Source: CAYLSO01 sp964386525
Lineage (GTDB): Bacteria > Eisenbacteria > RBG-16-71-46 > DASYSL01
Reading direction: 5' to 3'
Assembly (NCBI GenBank): GCA_964386525.1
Contig: CAYLSO010000077.1
Coordinates: 1-5,912 of the forward strand
Length of the DNA stretch: 5,912 nt
The notes below the pieces were generated by a model. The model was not told the origin of the DNA. It was given only the letters and a program-made list of their open reading frames with translations, and ran no database searches. The position numbers were made by a program, and so were the translations under genes. Of the stretch, positions 5,110-5,912 are shown piece by piece (positions within the stretch are counted from its first letter, which is position 1; each line of letters begins with the position of its first letter).

Positions 5110-5161
5110 GTGGCCGCATTTCAAGGGTTCCGCCGTGGCCGTATTTGGGGGTTCGGTGACA
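5110..5161 (-). repeat. Right terminal inverted repeat of the IS (istA side)
   Basis: This is the inverted counterpart of the left end, ending in GTTCGGTGACA at 5161. It carries two sub-repeats on the minus strand, AAATGCGGCCAC (5121-5110) and AAATACGGCCAC (5146-5135), 25 bp apart as at the left end. A TTGAAA (5124-5119) overlaps it and could be a -35 element for istA, but no matching -10 is evident. Confidence 0.85.
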
Positions 5162-5493
5162 TGGGAACGATTCGGCGTCCCCCTCCCGTCGGCGCGAGCG
5201 TCCAGAACTTGAGGTCGCCGATGATGACCCTCACGCTGGCAGCTTCGCGACCCCGCCTCCCCAGCTCCCGCCGCGGACCTCCCCGCTGGCAGGAACGCGC
5301 CCCTCGGGTTTATCCCCACACCGACCACGCTGCGGCCGGCACCAACCCATTGTTCCCTTCAGCCTTGATGTCCTCTAACGCTTCGCCGCTGAGCCGCGCC
5401 CGCCGGTCACCGCGCTCGGCGTCCGCGAGGACGCTCGGCCGGCGGGCGGCGGCTCCTGCGGCCAGTTAGGCAGCCGACTGCGTATTGCAGCCA
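5162..5493. other. Region right of the IS without a supported gene
   Basis: I find no convincing gene in these 332 bp. Several frames are open because of high GC, including a start-less minus-strand frame at 5313-5465 and a plus-strand frame from 5161, but none has a start with a ribosome site or a recognisable family. None continues the gene interrupted at 2446. A small hairpin, GCGTCC/GGACGC, lies at 5419-5434; it is downstream of the leftward gene ending at 5494 but lacks a T-run. Confidence 0.4.
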
Positions 5494-5550
5494 TCATCTG
5501 TACGTTGCCTTCACCTGGCCCCAGGTTTCACCGCGGGCAGGAACGGGGGC
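5494..5550 (-). other. C-terminal tail motif, copy 3 (APV...TWGQVKATYR-stop)
   Basis: This is the most divergent of the three tails. Against the copy at 1422-1478 it keeps P, V, T, W, G, K, A and the final R at the same positions, with conservative R/Q and I/V changes. No gaps are needed, and the stop codon follows at the same place. Confidence 0.65.
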
Positions 5551-5912
5551 CCCGCATGCCACGCAGGTTGTGTCCGTGAAGGCCGGGTCAAGCATGCCGT
5601 CGCCGTAATAGTCTACCGCGTAGCAACACGCTGGCCTGCCTATCGTCATCGTGAAGGGGCCAAGTGCCTGCCCGGGAAGGAGGCACGGCAACTGCGTCGC
5701 ATACCAGCCGCCCCTTCCGGAGATGATCAGAGCGCACCCCCAACCAGGCGGCGCCTCGCATGCGGCGATAGCGCAGGTGTCCAGTTGCGAGGGGGGTGTC
5801 GTGAGCGGGCGAAGGACTATGTTGCAGTACTCGTACCCCGCGCGATTGGTATTGTCCACGACAAACATGACCTTGACGCGAAGGGGCTCCGTGGCAAGCG
5901 TGTCACAACCGG
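5494..5912 (-). CDS. Cysteine-rich secreted-type protein ending in a TWGQVKATYR tail (5' end outside the window)
   Basis: The frame is open from the right edge of the window to TGA at 5494-5496, giving 138 visible residues. An internal ATG at 5868 exists, but the coding pattern continues upstream of it (LATEPLRVKV), so the true start lies outside. The visible part has ten cysteines and alternating hydrophobic strands (VKVMFVVDNTN, CNIVLRPL, CALIISG, FTMTIG, CCYAVDYYG), consistent with a disulfide-stabilised beta-sandwich exported to the periplasm or surface. I recognise no named family. The last 18 residues, APVPARGETWGQVKATYR, align without gaps with the tails of the genes ending at 1478 and 2036. 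Since this gene is on the other strand, more than 3 kb away and different in body, the shared tail points to a common signal rather than whole-gene homology. Confidence 0.75.
   Translation of the reverse strand, partial: GCDTLATEPLRVKVMFVVDNTNRAGYEYCNIVLRPLTTPPSQLDTCAIAACEAPPGWGCALIISGRGGWYATQLPCLLPGQALGPFTMTIGRPACCYAVDYYGDGMLDPAFTDTTCVACGAPVPARGETWGQVKATYR

Larger units (their letters stand above)
2446..5161 (-). mobile_element. IS21-family insertion sequence, 2,716 bp, carrying istA and istB
   Basis: The element is bounded by TGTCACCGAAC at 2446 and its reverse complement ending at 5161. Over 52 bp the two ends match at 41 positions without gaps. It encodes an IstA-type DDE transposase and an IstB-type AAA+ ATPase on the minus strand, in the usual order with an ATGA overlap. 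Both genes appear full length and keep their motifs, so the element could be active. Its size is within the range known for the IS21 family (roughly 2-3 kb). No direct repeat of 4-8 bp is visible at the borders (left flank CTTTCAAG, right flank TGGGAACG). The left end interrupts the gene beginning at 2329, and the right end abuts unrelated sequence. The boundaries are inferred from the inverted repeats only. Confidence 0.9.

Noticed and set aside
5162..5260. Minus-strand frame reading VRVIIGDLKFWTLAPTGGG into the IS right end
   Set aside because: It is short, with no start, and has no relation to the gene broken at 2446, which lies on the other strand.
5313..5465. Minus-strand open frame of 51 codons with a protein-like stretch (RLSGEALEDIKAEGNNGLV)
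   Set aside because: It begins right after a TAA with no start codon or ribosome site and I recognise no family; it could be a relic but cannot be supported.
5161..5469. Plus-strand frame of 148 codons crossing the IS border
   Set aside because: It starts inside the IS end region and gives a low-complexity Arg/Pro/Ser/Ala-rich protein typical of non-coding GC-rich DNA.

Overview
The window comes from a GC-rich bacterial genome. Its host genes mostly look like secreted or envelope proteins. Two reading frames end in FlgD-Ig/T9SS-type C-terminal domains, one of them behind a Kelch blade, and others are small signal-peptide, lipoprotein and cysteine-rich proteins. This mix suggests an uncultured FCB-group lineage, for example the Eisenbacteria or Latescibacteria type. 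That placement is inference from protein style; no rRNA or phylogenetic marker is present.

Layout. Positions 1-94 hold the last codons of a rightward gene with a sorting-domain-like end. A leftward Kelch/FlgD-Ig gene that appears to lack its 5' part (167-775) converges on it, with a GC-rich hairpin between the two stops. A rightward cluster follows: a small secreted protein (1038-1478), a lipoprotein with a C-terminal membrane helix (1510-1950), a 19-codon mini-ORF (1977-2036), and the first 39 codons of a gene that begins at 2329. That last gene is cut by a 2,716-bp IS21-family insertion sequence (2446-5161). The IS carries istA and istB on the minus strand, overlapping by ATGA, between 52-bp imperfect terminal inverted repeats. 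To its right is about 330 bp with no convincing gene, then the 3' end of a leftward, cysteine-rich secreted-type protein (5494-5912) that runs off the window.

The main observation is a shared C-terminal tail. Three reading frames (1038-1478, 1977-2036 and 5494-5912, the last on the opposite strand) end in an ungapped 18-residue segment of the form [GA]PV[QP]xxxxTWG[RQ][IV]KA[ET][RY]R, directly followed by the stop codon. Two of the tails are also nearly identical as DNA (32 of 34 bases). The tail has no membrane helix and is not a sorting signal I recognise. It lies close to two genes with T9SS-like ends, so the organism may use two different C-terminal tags on exported proteins.

The IS is also informative. 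Its ends each carry two copies of an AAANNCGGCCAC site 25 bp apart. Three related sites lie inside istA, in the linker between the helix-turn-helix and the catalytic domain, where they encode a repeated N-A/P-A-K-x-F-x-G peptide. No target duplication flanks the IS, and the rest of the interrupted gene is not found on its far side, which points to a deletion or rearrangement after insertion.
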